A program made the translations under genes and the position numbers. The notes below the pieces were generated by a model. That model ran no database searches. It was not told the origin of the DNA and was given only the letters and a program-made list of their open reading frames with translations. A DNA stretch of 64,000 nucleotides, taken from positions 248,001-312,000 of the forward strand of contig JAQUIT010000002.1 in assembly GCA_028681335.1 (NCBI GenBank). Direction: 5' to 3'. Positions within the stretch are counted from its first letter, which is position 1; every line of letters begins with the position of its first letter. The stretch is from Desulfuromonadaceae bacterium. Lineage in GTDB: Bacteria > Desulfobacterota > Desulfuromonadia > Geobacterales > Pseudopelobacteraceae. Of the stretch, positions 35,691 through 46,214 are shown piece after piece.

Positions 35691-36929
35691 ATGAATGCCG
35701 TACCGATCTCGCTGCCGTACCGCCGCTACGCCCTCGGGTTGCTGCTGGCGGTAAATATGCTCAACTACATTGACCGGCAGGTCCTCTTCGCGGTCTTTCC
35801 GCTGATCAAGATTGACTTACGCCTCTCCGATACGGCGCTGGGTTTGCTCGGCAGCGCCTTCATGTTCAGCTATCTGCTCTTCGCTCCGCTCTTTGGCTGG
35901 CTCGGTGACCACTGGAGCAGGACCAGGCTGGCTGCCGGCGGTTTGGTTGTCTGGAGCCTGGCCACGGTTCTGGCCGGTTTTGCCCCCGGGTACCGGACGC
36001 TGCTGGCCGCCCGTGCGACAGTCGGGGTTGGTGAGGCGAGTTTCGGTACGGTATCGCCGGGCCTCGTCGCCGACTTCTTCCCGAAGGAACACCGCGGCCG
36101 GATACTCGCCTGGTTCTATGTTGCTATTCCGGTCGGCAGTGCGCTCGGCTACCTCCTTGGGGGAGTACTGGGGCAACACTACGGCTGGCATGCCGCTTTT
36201 CTTATGGTCGGTCTGCCGGGACTGCTCCTGGCTGTTCCGATCTGGCTGTTGCGAACCACTCCCCGCGGCGGCGACGATGTCCACCCCGCTGCCGGCAAAA
36301 AAGCCTCCTCCGGCTATGGGGCGCTGTTCAAAAACCGCTCATTTGTCTGTAATACCCTCGCCATGGCGGCGATGACCTTCGCCATCGGCGGGCTCGCCCA
36401 GTGGCTCCCCTCCTTTCTGAACCGCGCCCATTCTCTTGATGTGGCACGGGCAAATACGCTCTTCGGTGCGACCACGGTGTTTGCAGGGATACTTGGTACC
36501 CTGGCCGGTGGCTGGCTGGGTGACCGCTGGCAAAAAAAGAGCGGCAGCGGGTATCTGCTCGTGTCCGGCTGGGGGTTCCTGATCGGTACGCCGTTTGCGG
36601 TCTGGGCGATCCTCGCGCCGACTCTTGCCGGTTGCATGACCGCCATTTTTATGGCTGAATTTTTTCTTTTTCTCAACACCGGACCGCTCAATACCGTCAT
36701 CATCAACGTGACCAGTCCGGCCGTCCGCGCCATGGCTTTTGCGGTGAACATTTTTTTCATTCACGCCCTGGGTGACGCTGTTTCTCCTTCCATCCTCGGC
36801 TGGCTGTCCGACCAGTGGGGGTTGCGCAGCGCGCTCCTGATCACCCCCGCTGCCATGGTGTTGGCCGGCCTGTTCTGTTTTATCTGCGGCAGGTTCGTTG
36901 TGCAGGATATGGCCCGGGTTGATGGCTGA
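35691..36929 (+). CDS. MFS transporter
   Basis: A 412-residue protein with twelve hydrophobic helices and the MFS loop motif GWLGDHWSR between helices 2 and 3, repeated as GGWLGDRW in the second half. The opening NMLNYIDRQVLFAVFPLIK is typical of spinster-like/anion-cation symporter members. The ATG at 35691 is 10 nt after GGAGG, whereas one 9 nt upstream would be too close. It is 79 nt from the fusion gene. In some bacteria an MFS carrier (LplT) flips lysophospholipid for Aas; a similar role here is inference. Confidence 0.82.
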   Translation: MNAVPISLPYRRYALGLLLAVNMLNYIDRQVLFAVFPLIKIDLRLSDTALGLLGSAFMFSYLLFAPLFGWLGDHWSRTRLAAGGLVVWSLATVLAGFAPGYRTLLAARATVGVGEASFGTVSPGLVADFFPKEHRGRILAWFYVAIPVGSALGYLLGGVLGQHYGWHAAFLMVGLPGLLLAVPIWLLRTTPRGGDDVHPAAGKKASSGYGALFKNRSFVCNTLAMAAMTFAIGGLAQWLPSFLNRAHSLDVARANTLFGATTVFAGILGTLAGGWLGDRWQKKSGSGYLLVSGWGFLIGTPFAVWAILAPTLAGCMTAIFMAEFFLFLNTGPLNTVIINVTSPAVRAMAFAVNIFFIHALGDAVSPSILGWLSDQWGLRSALLITPAAMVLAGLFCFICGRFVVQDMARVDG

Positions 36930-36966
36930 TGGTTTATACATGGTGGACAACAGAGGAGACTTCCGC

Positions 36967-38271
36967 ATGATCTTTTTGAAACTGCTTCTTGGCACCTGCC
37001 TCATATTGCTACCGTTACAGAGCGTAGCGGCTGATGATGACTATGGTTACCCGATCCCCGGATCGTATGAAGCTTCTATCCTCGGCACTCCGGCCAAACT
37101 CATGCCCGAGCTGCCGGTACAGATACCGATGCGAAAACTTATGCTCAATGTCTTTCCGGAGCGGAAAAAACCACCGATTTTCTTTTACGACCAGGGTCTC
37201 CTCTGTATGTTTGCCTATCAGAAACAGAGGGCGCCGCTGGTCTTCCTGATTGCCGGTACCGGTGCCGGCGCCCAGTCAGCCAAACAGATGGCCATGATGA
37301 AGGCCCTGTACCAGGCCGGTTTCCACGTTGTTACCCTGCCGTCGCCGACCACGGCCAATTTTATTATATCCGCCTCCCAAAACCACGTTCCCGGCGATTT
37401 GACGGAAGATGCCTCCGATCTGTACCGGGTCATGGAGGCTGCCTGGAATGAGGTGAAAGGTGATGTCGAGGTATCCTCGTTTCATCTGGGTGGTTACAGT
37501 CAGGGAGCCATCCAGGCTGCCTTTGTGGCAAAGCTGGACGAGGAGCGCCGGGTGTTCAATTTTCGCAACGTGCTCATGATCAACCCGCCGGTGAGTGTCT
37601 ATGCTTCGGCCGCAAAATTTGAGGCCCTGTTGCAACAGATACCTGGCGGTGCCAAAAAACAGGGTGTGTTTTTCAACCAGATGTTGCGCAAATTCAGCGA
37701 ATTTTATCGCACCGGCAATTTTGTTGCGATTAACGATGATTTTCTCTATGCCATCTACACGGGGCATCTCTTCTCCGACGATGAAACCGCCGGCTTGATC
37801 GGACTTACCTACCGAATTAACCTGGCCGGCCTGATCTTCGCTTCCGATGTGATGACCAACAGCGGCTATGTCGTGCCGAAAAACAGGGTGCTGACTCCAA
37901 CGGATTCACTCTCCGACTACTTCCTCGTTTCCACCCACTTGAGTTTTTTCGATTATTTTGACGAGTACTTCTACCCGTTCTTTCAGAAACGGCGTCCGGG
38001 ACTCACGAAGCGTGAACTTATCGAGGCCCAGAGTCTGAGGAGTATCGAAGGCTATCTGAAGTCCTCTCCCAAGTTCGGGCTTATGACCAACGAAAACGAT
38101 TTTATCCTGAGCGCTGAGGATCTCGACTACCTGAAGCAGCTGTTCGGTGCGCGAGCCAAAATATACCCGCGCGGCGGCCACCTGGGAAACCTTGAGTACA
38201 GGGACAATATGGCGTACCTCGTCAATTTCTTTAAAAAAACAGGGGGTTCCCATGAAGGCAGTCAGCTCTAG
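36967..38271 (+). CDS. exported alpha/beta hydrolase
   Basis: A 434-residue protein with signal peptide (to about residue 22, SVAA) and an alpha/beta hydrolase fold: LVFLIAGTGAG (oxyanion region), nucleophile elbow GGYSQGA (Ser178) and a C-terminal NDFIL/GGHLGN region that could supply Asp and His. Likely periplasmic lipase or esterase. Its gene overlaps that of the MlaA lipoprotein by 20 nt, a recurrent pairing suggesting work on phospholipids removed from or inserted into the outer membrane. The ATG at 36967 fits the signal peptide and GGAGA upstream. Confidence 0.75.
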   Translation: MIFLKLLLGTCLILLPLQSVAADDDYGYPIPGSYEASILGTPAKLMPELPVQIPMRKLMLNVFPERKKPPIFFYDQGLLCMFAYQKQRAPLVFLIAGTGAGAQSAKQMAMMKALYQAGFHVVTLPSPTTANFIISASQNHVPGDLTEDASDLYRVMEAAWNEVKGDVEVSSFHLGGYSQGAIQAAFVAKLDEERRVFNFRNVLMINPPVSVYASAAKFEALLQQIPGGAKKQGVFFNQMLRKFSEFYRTGNFVAINDDFLYAIYTGHLFSDDETAGLIGLTYRINLAGLIFASDVMTNSGYVVPKNRVLTPTDSLSDYFLVSTHLSFFDYFDEYFYPFFQKRRPGLTKRELIEAQSLRSIEGYLKSSPKFGLMTNENDFILSAEDLDYLKQLFGARAKIYPRGGHLGNLEYRDNMAYLVNFFKKTGGSHEGSQL

Positions 38272-39067
38272 ATCCGCCGTGAGGGTGCTCACTCTGTTCT
38301 GTGCGCTCTTGCTCACAGGCTGCGCAGCAACCAGAGAAAACACCCGCGACGAAGTGCCGGCGATGCATACGATGGACGAGTTCAGAGATCAGCATTTAGC
38401 CGAGGTGGCGGATCCCTGGGAGACGTTCAACCGTTCTATGTACCGCTTTAACTACTATTTCGATAAAAATGTGTTTCTTCCGGTGGTGAGCGGCTACGAG
38501 TTTATTACCCCCATCTTTGTTCAGGAACGGATCTCGGGTATCTACAATAACCTCAGTGAAGTGCGGAATTTCACCAATAGCCTGTTCCAGCTAAAGGGGG
38601 CGGAGTCAGTGAAAACGCTGGGCCGTTTTGTGACAAACAGCACCATTGGTCTTGGCGGGATGTTTGATCCGGCCACCAGCTTCGGACTGCAGCGGCGTAC
38701 CGAGGATTTCGGTCAGACCCTCGGGTATTGGGGGGTTGATTCCGGGCCCTATCTGGTGCTGCCGGTCTTCGGGCCGTCAAGCCTGCGTGACACCGGGGGG
38801 CTGGCTGTTGACAGCGCTATCAATTACGGTATCTACACGGCTGTCGCACCCTTTGAAAATACCGGCAACAGTGGGGCCATTTCTGTGGGGATAAAGACCG
38901 GGGAAGCCATCGACACGCGTCATCAGCAGCCCTTCCGTTACTATGAAAGCGGCTATCCCTTTGAGTACTATATGGTCCGTTTTTTATATCACGAGAAACG
39001 CAAGATGGACTCAGGCCTGCCGCTTGCTGAAGCGGTGAGTACGCAGAATCAATCCGGCAAGCAATGA
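38252..39067 (+). CDS. mlaA: MlaA/VacJ family lipoprotein
   Basis: A 271-residue outer membrane lipoprotein with lipobox LTGC (Cys24). Family marks are DPWETFNRSMYRFNYYFD, NLSEVRNFTN, RFVTNSTIGLGGMFDPA, EDFGQTLGYWGV and GPYLVLPVFGPSS. MlaA forms a channel that removes mislocalised phospholipid from the outer leaflet and hands it to the Mla ABC system. The mla transporter genes are not in the window. Overlaps the hydrolase gene by 20 nt. Confidence 0.93.
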   Translation: MKAVSSRSAVRVLTLFCALLLTGCAATRENTRDEVPAMHTMDEFRDQHLAEVADPWETFNRSMYRFNYYFDKNVFLPVVSGYEFITPIFVQERISGIYNNLSEVRNFTNSLFQLKGAESVKTLGRFVTNSTIGLGGMFDPATSFGLQRRTEDFGQTLGYWGVDSGPYLVLPVFGPSSLRDTGGLAVDSAINYGIYTAVAPFENTGNSGAISVGIKTGEAIDTRHQQPFRYYESGYPFEYYMVRFLYHEKRKMDSGLPLAEAVSTQNQSGKQ

Positions 39068-39271
39068 AACCAGGCACCATCATCAGGGTACACAGCAATC
39101 AGATCGGGCGGCCCACTCCTTCAAAACGACCACCAGTGGCTTGCACATCCAGGGTGTCGGGCTTGATTGCGTCAGCATGTGCGTTATTATGTAGCTGATG
39201 ATAAAAATCTCAGTCTCACATTGTCGGGAAGGGCAACAGTTTTCAGCCTCATGGCGGAGGAAGCGCAGAGT

Positions 39272-41338
39272 ATGAATCAAGTCGATATGGTGGTGCAGAA
39301 ACTCACCGAAGAGAAACAGTTTGTTGAGAGTATCGTCAACAGCGCCTCTGCTCCGATGTTTGTCATTGACCGTGACCACAAGGTGCTCTTCTGGAACAGG
39401 TCTATCGAAATAATGAGTGGTTGCAGTGCCGACACGATGAAGGGTACGGATCTTCATTGGTCAGTCTTTTACAAAAGCAAACGTGCGACGCTTGCCGATA
39501 TGGTAATAGACGGGCTGGACGGGGTTAAAGCGGTCTATCGGGATGTACACCGCTCAAAATATGTCGATGGTGGATGGCAGGCGGAGGGTTGGTTCTGCTT
39601 TTGCGGCCGGAGCCGTTACCTGCTGTTTGAGGCCGCTCCGGTTATGGACAGTAACGGGAATGTTGTTGCTGCTGTAGAGACACTGGAAGATATCACCGAC
39701 CGCAAGCAGATGGAAGAGGCGCTGTTTGAGAGTGAAGTCCGGCAGAATGAAATTGTCAATTCAGCCCAGGATGCCATCATCATGCTTGACCCGGACGGGG
39801 CGATATCGACATGGAACGACGCGGCGGTGAGAATCTTCGGCTATGCGGCCCGGGACGTTATTGGCCGGAATTTTCATCACCTCATGGTGCCGGAGCGCTA
39901 CCACGCAGACCACTTTAAGGCCTTCGAAAAATTTCGTCACAGTGGCGAAGGCAATGCTGTCGGGAAGGTTGTTGAGCTGTGGGCAAAGCGCAAAAGCGGA
40001 GAGGAATTCCCGGTGGAGCTGGCTCTTTCGGCGGTACAGCTCCATGATCAGTGGCATGCGATAGGAATTGTCAGGGATATCTCCGAGCGGAATGAAGCGG
40101 CAAAGTTTTTGGAACAGGCACAACAAGAGCTGGTGGAAAGCCATGCAGAGTTGAGGTCGCTGTTTGGCAAGGTTGAACAGGCCAAACATGAGTGGGAACA
40201 GACCCTTGATCACCTCCATGACTTTGTAATCCTGACTGACCAGGAACACCGCATCAGGCGTTACAACAAGCTGTTGTCGGTTGCAACCGGGAAACAGAGT
40301 AACGAACTGCTCGGCGTTGACTGGCGCGACCTGCTCAATGATGCCGGGTTTACCTTTGTCACCTTCGATGGTGCAAGCGGCGAAATGTTTGTGCCCGATA
40401 CGGGGCGCTCCTACGATATCACTATCTATCCCATTAAAAACGATGGCGCTATCACCGCCCGGGTCGTTTCGCTCAACGATACAACGGCATTGAGAACGAT
40501 CACGCAGGCGCTGGAAAAGGCCTACGCGGAACTTAAAGAAGCCCAGTTGCAAATCTTTCAGCAGGAAAAGATGGCGTCCATCGGCCAGTTGGCAGCTGGA
40601 GTGGCCCATGAAATCAATAACCCGATGGGTTTTATCTCCAGTAATCTGACCACCTTGAGTAAATATATAGACCGGCTGGCAGAGTTTATAGCCGCCGGCG
40701 ATCAGTTGCTCGCTGGAAATGCCGAAGCCGGGGAGTTAAGCGGTGTCAGAAAGAAACTCAAAATTGACTACATCATGGGAGATGCCCGCCAGCTGATTGC
40801 CGAGAGTCAGGACGGCGCGGGCCGGGTGCGCCGCATTGTACAGGATCTTAAGAGTTTTTCGCGGGTGGATCAGATGGAAAGTGCCACGGTTAACCTGAAC
40901 GAAGCGCTGGAAACCACTATCAATATCGCCTGGAACGAAATCAAATATGTGGCCACCCTAGACCGTCAATTCGGCGATATTCCGCCGGTAAAATGTTTCC
41001 CCCAGCAGCTTAATCAGGTGTTCCTCAACCTGTTGATGAATGCCGCTCACGCCATCGGTGAGAATCAGGGGGCTATCACGGTTCGGACCTGGAGCGAGGG
41101 GGGGGATGTGTATGTTTCGGTTGCTGACACCGGTTGCGGGATTCCTGATGAGATCCGGCAACGGATCTTCGAGCCGTTCTTTACGACAAAAGAGGTTGGC
41201 AAGGGGACCGGTCTGGGTCTTTCCATCAGTTATGATATCGTCAGGAAGCACGGTGGCGAGATACGTGTTGAGAGTGAAATTGGTCATGGCAGCACCTTTG
41301 TTGTCAGGCTGCCGATCGAGCTGCCCGTGCAGAAATGA
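39272..41338 (+). CDS. PAS-PAS-PAS histidine kinase, HEINNP type (1)
   Basis: A 688-residue cytoplasmic kinase with three PAS domains (about 20-145, 155-270, 305-405), a coiled coil, a dimerisation helix with His446 in [12 protein letters not shown], and an ATPase domain with [10 protein letters not shown]. No membrane helices. The ATG at 39272 has GGAGG 9-10 nt upstream; TTG and ATG codons earlier in frame lack one. A terminator-like hairpin follows the stop, so it may be partly separate from the rest of the cluster. Close in sequence to the kinase at 44147, including nearly the same DNA over the helix before the ATPase domain. Confidence 0.88.
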   Translation: MNQVDMVVQKLTEEKQFVESIVNSASAPMFVIDRDHKVLFWNRSIEIMSGCSADTMKGTDLHWSVFYKSKRATLADMVIDGLDGVKAVYRDVHRSKYVDGGWQAEGWFCFCGRSRYLLFEAAPVMDSNGNVVAAVETLEDITDRKQMEEALFESEVRQNEIVNSAQDAIIMLDPDGAISTWNDAAVRIFGYAARDVIGRNFHHLMVPERYHADHFKAFEKFRHSGEGNAVGKVVELWAKRKSGEEFPVELALSAVQLHDQWHAIGIVRDISERNEAAKFLEQAQQELVESHAELRSLFGKVEQAKHEWEQTLDHLHDFVILTDQEHRIRRYNKLLSVATGKQSNELLGVDWRDLLNDAGFTFVTFDGASGEMFVPDTGRSYDITIYPIKNDGAITARVVSLNDTTALRTITQALEKAYAELKEAQLQIFQQEKMASIGQLAAGVAHEINNPMGFISSNLTTLSKYIDRLAEFIAAGDQLLAGNAEAGELSGVRKKLKIDYIMGDARQLIAESQDGAGRVRRIVQDLKSFSRVDQMESATVNLNEALETTINIAWNEIKYVATLDRQFGDIPPVKCFPQQLNQVFLNLLMNAAHAIGENQGAITVRTWSEGGDVYVSVADTGCGIPDEIRQRIFEPFFTTKEVGKGTGLGLSISYDIVRKHGGEIRVESEIGHGSTFVVRLPIELPVQK

Positions 41339-41376
41339 AGCGTTAAATCCGGCTCGGAGAGCGGGCCGGAATGATC

Positions 41377-41414
41377 ACGGCTCAAAGTGTACTCAGGGAT
41401 TTGAGCCGTTTTAA
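41377..41414 (+). terminator. terminator-like hairpin between kinases 1 and 2
   Basis: ACGGCTCAAA (41377-41386) pairs perfectly with TTTGAGCCGT (41400-41409), followed by TTTTA. It ends 16 nt before the next start codon and could reduce readthrough from kinase 1 into the cluster. Confidence 0.6.
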
Positions 41415-41429
41415 AGAGAGTTGGAAGCC

Positions 41430-44150
41430 ATGGGTAGTGTGAACGTCGACATAGAGTCAGGCGCTTCGGAGCAGCAGGTGGAGAGGCTGAAGTCTCCGCT
41501 GAAACGCCTGGTAATCGGGCTTTTGTTGATGGTTGTCGTCGCCGGGGCGCTGGGGGCTTTTCAGCTGTACCATACCCGCATGCAGCTATTACAGCAGGCT
41601 GAAGCAAACAGCCGTGCGCTGGCCGACATCCTTCAGCAGGCAATCGGTGCGGTGATGCATAAAACCGATACGACGTTGCTTCATGTTGTCGATGAAGTCG
41701 TGCATCAGTCCGGTTCGGGAGGGTTGCGGCCCGACGAGTTGAGGCGGTTTGTCGAGCGCCAGTTCCGGCTGATGCCTGAACTGGACAGCCTGCGTGTTTA
41801 TGACTCGAACGGCACAGCCATCAGTGGTAGCGGGTCCATCGCCACCGTGGCGCTCAGCCAGGCAGAGCGCGATACTTTCACCTCTCTGCACGGTCATGGC
41901 GATGCCGGTATGGTGATCTCAAAGCCATTTGAGGGCACGATCACCTGCGCCAGACGCATAAACCTTGAGGGTGGCGCTTTTGGTGGTGTTGTGTATGCCG
42001 TGCTGCCTCTGCAGCAATTCAACGCTATTTTCAAGGGGGTTCCGGTCGGGGCCCGTGGTGCCATAAGTCTACGCAGTGATGATCTGACCGTCATCGCCCG
42101 TTATGCAGCAGCAGGAAATAATAAAAATCATTTTCCACCAGGTCCCGCCAGCGCTTCGGAGGCATGGCAGACTCTTCTCCGTCAGGGGGAATCAGAGCGT
42201 GGTTCCTATACTGCCCCCGGTATGGAAGACGGAGTAAGCCGCATCTACTCCTATACGCGGATATCTGCCTATCCGTTGTATGTCAGCGTCGGGCTTGCTA
42301 TGGATGATACCCTCTCTGAAGCCCGGCAGGAGGTGCTCGCCTTTGTCGTGGCGTTTATGGTTTTCCTGGGTATGTCGGGGGTGTTGATCCGTCTGGTGGA
42401 CCGTAACTGGCTTAAGGCGATGGCTGCAGAAAATGTTCTGAAACGCAATTATGAACGACTGCAACTGATGCAGCAGGTGAGCCAGCACCACGCTTCTACC
42501 GTACAGGAACTGCTTGATTTTTCACTGGAAAAGGTTATTGCGCTGACAGAGAGCAGCATCGGTTACATTTACAACTATAACGAGGATAATCAGGAGTTTG
42601 TACTCAATAGCTGGTCAAAGGATGTTATGGCGGCTTGCACTGTTGCCGAGCCGCAGTCGCTGTACCAATTGGGAAAAACCGGAATATGGGGAGAGGTTGT
42701 CCGGCAGCGTAAACCGATAGTCGTGAATGATTATGCCGCCGTAAATCCGTTGAAGAGGGGCTGCCCGGAGGGTCATGTCCCGCTTTCCCGCTTCCTGACC
42801 ATTCCCGTGCTTGATGATGACCGTATTGTGGCTGTGGTGGGAGTTGCCAACAAGGTGCTCCCCTACGACCAGACCGATGTGCTGCAGTTGTCGTTGATGA
42901 TGGAGGGGGTATGGAAGATTGCAAACCGCCTGCTGCTTGAAGAGCATATCCTGCGCGCCGGCAAGGAATGGCAGAGCACCTTTGACTCCATCAACGACAG
43001 TATCGCGCTGATTGATGCCGATCAGCGGGTCATTCGCTGCAACCGCTCTACGTGTGATGTCCTGGGGCGCGACTTTGCCGCTATTATCAATCAACCCTGT
43101 TGCCGGTTGTTTCATGACGCTGATACCCCCATTCTCGATTGCCCGACGGAAAGAGCGAGGCTCTCACTCCACTCAGAAACAACCACGTTCCAGCATAATG
43201 ACCGTTGGCTGGAAGTTACCGTTGACCCGATTCTGTCTGAAAAAGGAGTGATGACCGGAGCGGTGCATATCGTCCGTGATGTCACGGAAAACAGGCTTGC
43301 AGAGGAGGCGCTGCGCGATCTGCAGGCACAGATGATGCAAAACGACAAGCTGGCAACCATAGGGCAGCTGGCGGCCGGGGTCGCCCACGAGATTAATAAC
43401 CCCATGGGGTTTGTCAGCAGCAACATGACGACACTCGCCAAATATATCGAGAAGTACAACCGTTATATTGAACAGATTGAGGCGGAAATGCGTGCCTGTA
43501 CCTCCGGGGTCTTGCCGGAGCCTCTTCAGGCGCTGCGCCAGTCGCTCAAGCTGGATTATGTCATGCGCGACATCTCGGTGCTTATTGAGGAGAACAACGA
43601 AGGTATCGATCGGGTCAAACGCATTGTCCAGGATTTGAGGACGTTCTCCCGTGCGGATTCTTCCGCTATCAGTTCCACCGATCTGAACAGATGCATGGAC
43701 AGTACCATCAATGTCGTTATGAACGAGATCAAGTATGCGGCAGAGCTGAAGCGCGACTATGGCGATCTGCCCACGGTTCACTGTAACGCTCAGCAGATCA
43801 ACCAGGTTTTCATGAACCTGCTGATGAACGCTGCCCATGCCATTCAGGCCAAGGGTGAAGAGGTCGGTGAAATTGGTATCCGCACCTGGTGTGAGGGTGG
43901 CAATGCCTTCGTGTCGGTATCCGACAACGGCTGCGGCATCGCTCCTGAAAATTGCAGTAAAATTTTTGACGCCTTCTATACGACCAAGGAAGTCGGCAAG
44001 GGGACCGGTTTAGGTCTCTCCATTTCATCGGGTCTCGTTCGCAAACACGGCGGGGAAATACACGTTGCAAGTGAAGTCGGTGTTGGTTCGACGTTTACCG
44101 TCAGGCTACCTTTGCACCCGCCGCAATCAGGAGAAATGCAGATATTATGA
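41430..44150 (+). CDS. membrane histidine kinase with Cache-like sensor, GAF and PAS, HEINNP type (2)
   Basis: A 906-residue kinase. Helix 1 (about 28-48) and helix 2 (about 300-322) enclose a periplasmic Cache-like sensor (contains FRLMPELDSLRVYDSNG). Then come a GAF domain (about 340-500), a PAS domain (about 510-630), His653 in [12 protein letters not shown], and an ATPase domain. It overlaps kinase 3 by 4 bp (ATGA). This is the only member of the set that spans the inner membrane, so it is the probable entry point for an external signal. Confidence 0.9.
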   Translation: MGSVNVDIESGASEQQVERLKSPLKRLVIGLLLMVVVAGALGAFQLYHTRMQLLQQAEANSRALADILQQAIGAVMHKTDTTLLHVVDEVVHQSGSGGLRPDELRRFVERQFRLMPELDSLRVYDSNGTAISGSGSIATVALSQAERDTFTSLHGHGDAGMVISKPFEGTITCARRINLEGGAFGGVVYAVLPLQQFNAIFKGVPVGARGAISLRSDDLTVIARYAAAGNNKNHFPPGPASASEAWQTLLRQGESERGSYTAPGMEDGVSRIYSYTRISAYPLYVSVGLAMDDTLSEARQEVLAFVVAFMVFLGMSGVLIRLVDRNWLKAMAAENVLKRNYERLQLMQQVSQHHASTVQELLDFSLEKVIALTESSIGYIYNYNEDNQEFVLNSWSKDVMAACTVAEPQSLYQLGKTGIWGEVVRQRKPIVVNDYAAVNPLKRGCPEGHVPLSRFLTIPVLDDDRIVAVVGVANKVLPYDQTDVLQLSLMMEGVWKIANRLLLEEHILRAGKEWQSTFDSINDSIALIDADQRVIRCNRSTCDVLGRDFAAIINQPCCRLFHDADTPILDCPTERARLSLHSETTTFQHNDRWLEVTVDPILSEKGVMTGAVHIVRDVTENRLAEEALRDLQAQMMQNDKLATIGQLAAGVAHEINNPMGFVSSNMTTLAKYIEKYNRYIEQIEAEMRACTSGVLPEPLQALRQSLKLDYVMRDISVLIEENNEGIDRVKRIVQDLRTFSRADSSAISSTDLNRCMDSTINVVMNEIKYAAELKRDYGDLPTVHCNAQQINQVFMNLLMNAAHAIQAKGEEVGEIGIRTWCEGGNAFVSVSDNGCGIAPENCSKIFDAFYTTKEVGKGTGLGLSISSGLVRKHGGEIHVASEVGVGSTFTVRLPLHPPQSGEMQIL

Positions 44151-45394
44151 GAACTCCTGACGGTCAGAGTGAGCGTTTGCTTGAGCGCCTCAATCAGCAG
44201 TTGCGCTTTACCCGGGAAATTATCAACGCTATTCCTACCCCGGTGTTCTATAAGGACCGTGTCGGTCACTACATCGGGTGCAACCGCGCGTTCGAGCTTT
44301 TCTTCGGCTTAACACAGCAGGAGTTGATCTCCCGCAGTATGCGCGGTCTCAATCCGATGCAGTCGAGTGAGCTGCAAGAGGAAAGGGATAAGGGGTGCTT
44401 GCTTACCAATCAATCCTGCCGCTATGAGGCACGCCTTATCAATGCTGAAGGGCGAGAGGTTGATGTGATCGTCACGAAGGCTCCCTATCTCTCCGATAAA
44501 GGTAAATCCGGCGGGATTGTGGGAACCTTTACCGATATAACAGAGCGCAAGCAGAGTGAAAACATTCTCCAGCAGATGCAGGGGCAGATCATCCAGCAGG
44601 AAAAGTTGGCTTCCATCGGGCAGTTGGCAGCCGGCGTGGCCCATGAGATAAATAACCCGATGGGGTTTATTACCAGTAACCTGACCTCGCTGGGAAAATA
44701 TGCCGCCAGGCTGGATGAGTATATTGCCGCTCTGCTGCAATCGCTCGGCTCCTGCCCGCATCACCCCGGCATGGCGGAGATTGATGCGTTACGGCAGAAG
44801 CTCAAGGTGGATTATATCATCAGTGATGTCTGCGAGTTGGTCAACGAGTGTCTGGACGGCGCCACGCGTGTACGGCGCATCGTGCAGGATCTGAAAAGTT
44901 TCTCGCGGCTGGATCAGACTGAATGCTGCCGCACTAACCTGAACGAGGCGCTGGAAACAACCATCAACATCGCCTGGAACGAGCTGAAATATATCGCGAC
45001 GCTGGAGCGTGACTACGGGGATATTGAGGAAGTAGTTTGTTATCCGCAACAGCTGAACCAGGTTTTTCTTAACCTGCTGGTTAATGCCGCCCAGGCAATG
45101 GAAACACAGGGAAAAATTATTGTTCGTACCTGGGGCGACAAAGAGTGTGTGTTCGTTTCGGTTACTGATACCGGCAAAGGCATGCCGGAAGAGGTGAGGC
45201 AGCGGATATTCGAACCGTTTTTCACCACCAAGGAAGCCGGCAAAGGGACAGGGTTGGGGCTGTCGATTTCAGCCGATATTGTTCGCAAGCATGGCGGTAA
45301 AATGACGGTAGAAAGTCAGGTGGGTGTCGGCACAACGTTTATCGTGATGCTGCCGGTTAAAAGCCCGGTTCAGCACGTTGTTAATGAAGTTTAG
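44147..45394 (+). CDS. PAS histidine kinase, HEINNP type (3)
   Basis: A 415-residue cytoplasmic kinase: one PAS domain (about 12-130), short coiled coil, His166 in [12 protein letters not shown] and a complete ATPase domain with [10 protein letters not shown]. It starts in the stop codon of kinase 2. The dimerisation and ATPase parts are the closest relative of kinase 1 (both have RLDQ/RVDQ followed by a [16 protein letters not shown] segment), so one is a recent copy of the other. Confidence 0.9.
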   Translation: MRTPDGQSERLLERLNQQLRFTREIINAIPTPVFYKDRVGHYIGCNRAFELFFGLTQQELISRSMRGLNPMQSSELQEERDKGCLLTNQSCRYEARLINAEGREVDVIVTKAPYLSDKGKSGGIVGTFTDITERKQSENILQQMQGQIIQQEKLASIGQLAAGVAHEINNPMGFITSNLTSLGKYAARLDEYIAALLQSLGSCPHHPGMAEIDALRQKLKVDYIISDVCELVNECLDGATRVRRIVQDLKSFSRLDQTECCRTNLNEALETTINIAWNELKYIATLERDYGDIEEVVCYPQQLNQVFLNLLVNAAQAMETQGKIIVRTWGDKECVFVSVTDTGKGMPEEVRQRIFEPFFTTKEAGKGTGLGLSISADIVRKHGGKMTVESQVGVGTTFIVMLPVKSPVQHVVNEV

Positions 45395-45410
45395 GCGGAA
45401 GGAGAGACCT

Positions 45411-46211
45411 ATGAGTGAATATCCCGAGCAGATCAAGATCCTCTGTGTTGATGATGAACGCAATGTGCTGCGTGCCCTGGAACGCATTTTTCTTGATGAT
45501 GACTATGAAATAGTGCTGGCCGGTTCCGGCGAAGAGGGACTGAAGGTCATGGCGGAATCAGGCCCCTTTCAGGTCGTGATCTCTGATTATCGCATGCCGG
45601 TTATGAATGGTGTTGAGTTCCTGAAGGGGGTGTATGACCGCTGGCCTGAAACGGTTCGCATCGTCCTCTCCGGATATGCCGATGCGAGCGCGATCGTGGC
45701 GGCCATAAACGAGGGGCATATCTACCGGTTCATCCCCAAACCGTGGAATGACGACGAGTTGCGGATCACCATCCAGAACTGTCTTGAGCGGTATTTTTTG
45801 CAGCAGAAGAACTGCGAACTGCTGGCTCAACTTGGTGCAACCAATCAGGTGCTGGAGGATAAGGTACAGCAGCGGACCGAACAGCTGGAGCTGCGTAACC
45901 GGGCGCTGGAGTTTTCGCAGAGCCTGCTTGGTGGTTTGCCGGTGGGTGTCGTCGGTGTTGATATAAACGGTATGATTGCCTATTGTAATGATATTGGCGC
46001 CAGACTGCTGAAAGATGTCTGCGGGGATATCTTTGGCGCCGATGTGTCTACCTGCTGTAATGCCTCACTGGGCCTTCTGGTTGCACAGGTGCGCCTTGAC
46101 AAGACGATTACGGTGGATACCGTATTGGGCAGCACCCCCTGCCGGGTGATTGGCCGTACGATTACTTTCAGCGATAGTGAAGCGATAGTACTCGTTTTTT
46201 TGGAGAGATAG
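45411..46211 (+). CDS. response regulator with receiver and PAS-like domain
   Basis: A 266-residue protein. Receiver (10-125) with acidic VDDE, phospho-acceptor Asp59 and the RFIPKPWND segment of RpfG-type receivers. After a coiled coil, a degenerate PAS-like domain (about 165-264) includes Cys residues in CCNA and CGD. No DNA-binding domain. The ATG at 45411 has GGAGAG upstream. It may integrate signals or pass phosphate to a partner in this set. Confidence 0.82.
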   Translation: MSEYPEQIKILCVDDERNVLRALERIFLDDDYEIVLAGSGEEGLKVMAESGPFQVVISDYRMPVMNGVEFLKGVYDRWPETVRIVLSGYADASAIVAAINEGHIYRFIPKPWNDDELRITIQNCLERYFLQQKNCELLAQLGATNQVLEDKVQQRTEQLELRNRALEFSQSLLGGLPVGVVGVDINGMIAYCNDIGARLLKDVCGDIFGADVSTCCNASLGLLVAQVRLDKTITVDTVLGSTPCRVIGRTITFSDSEAIVLVFLER

Positions 46212-46214
46212 GAT

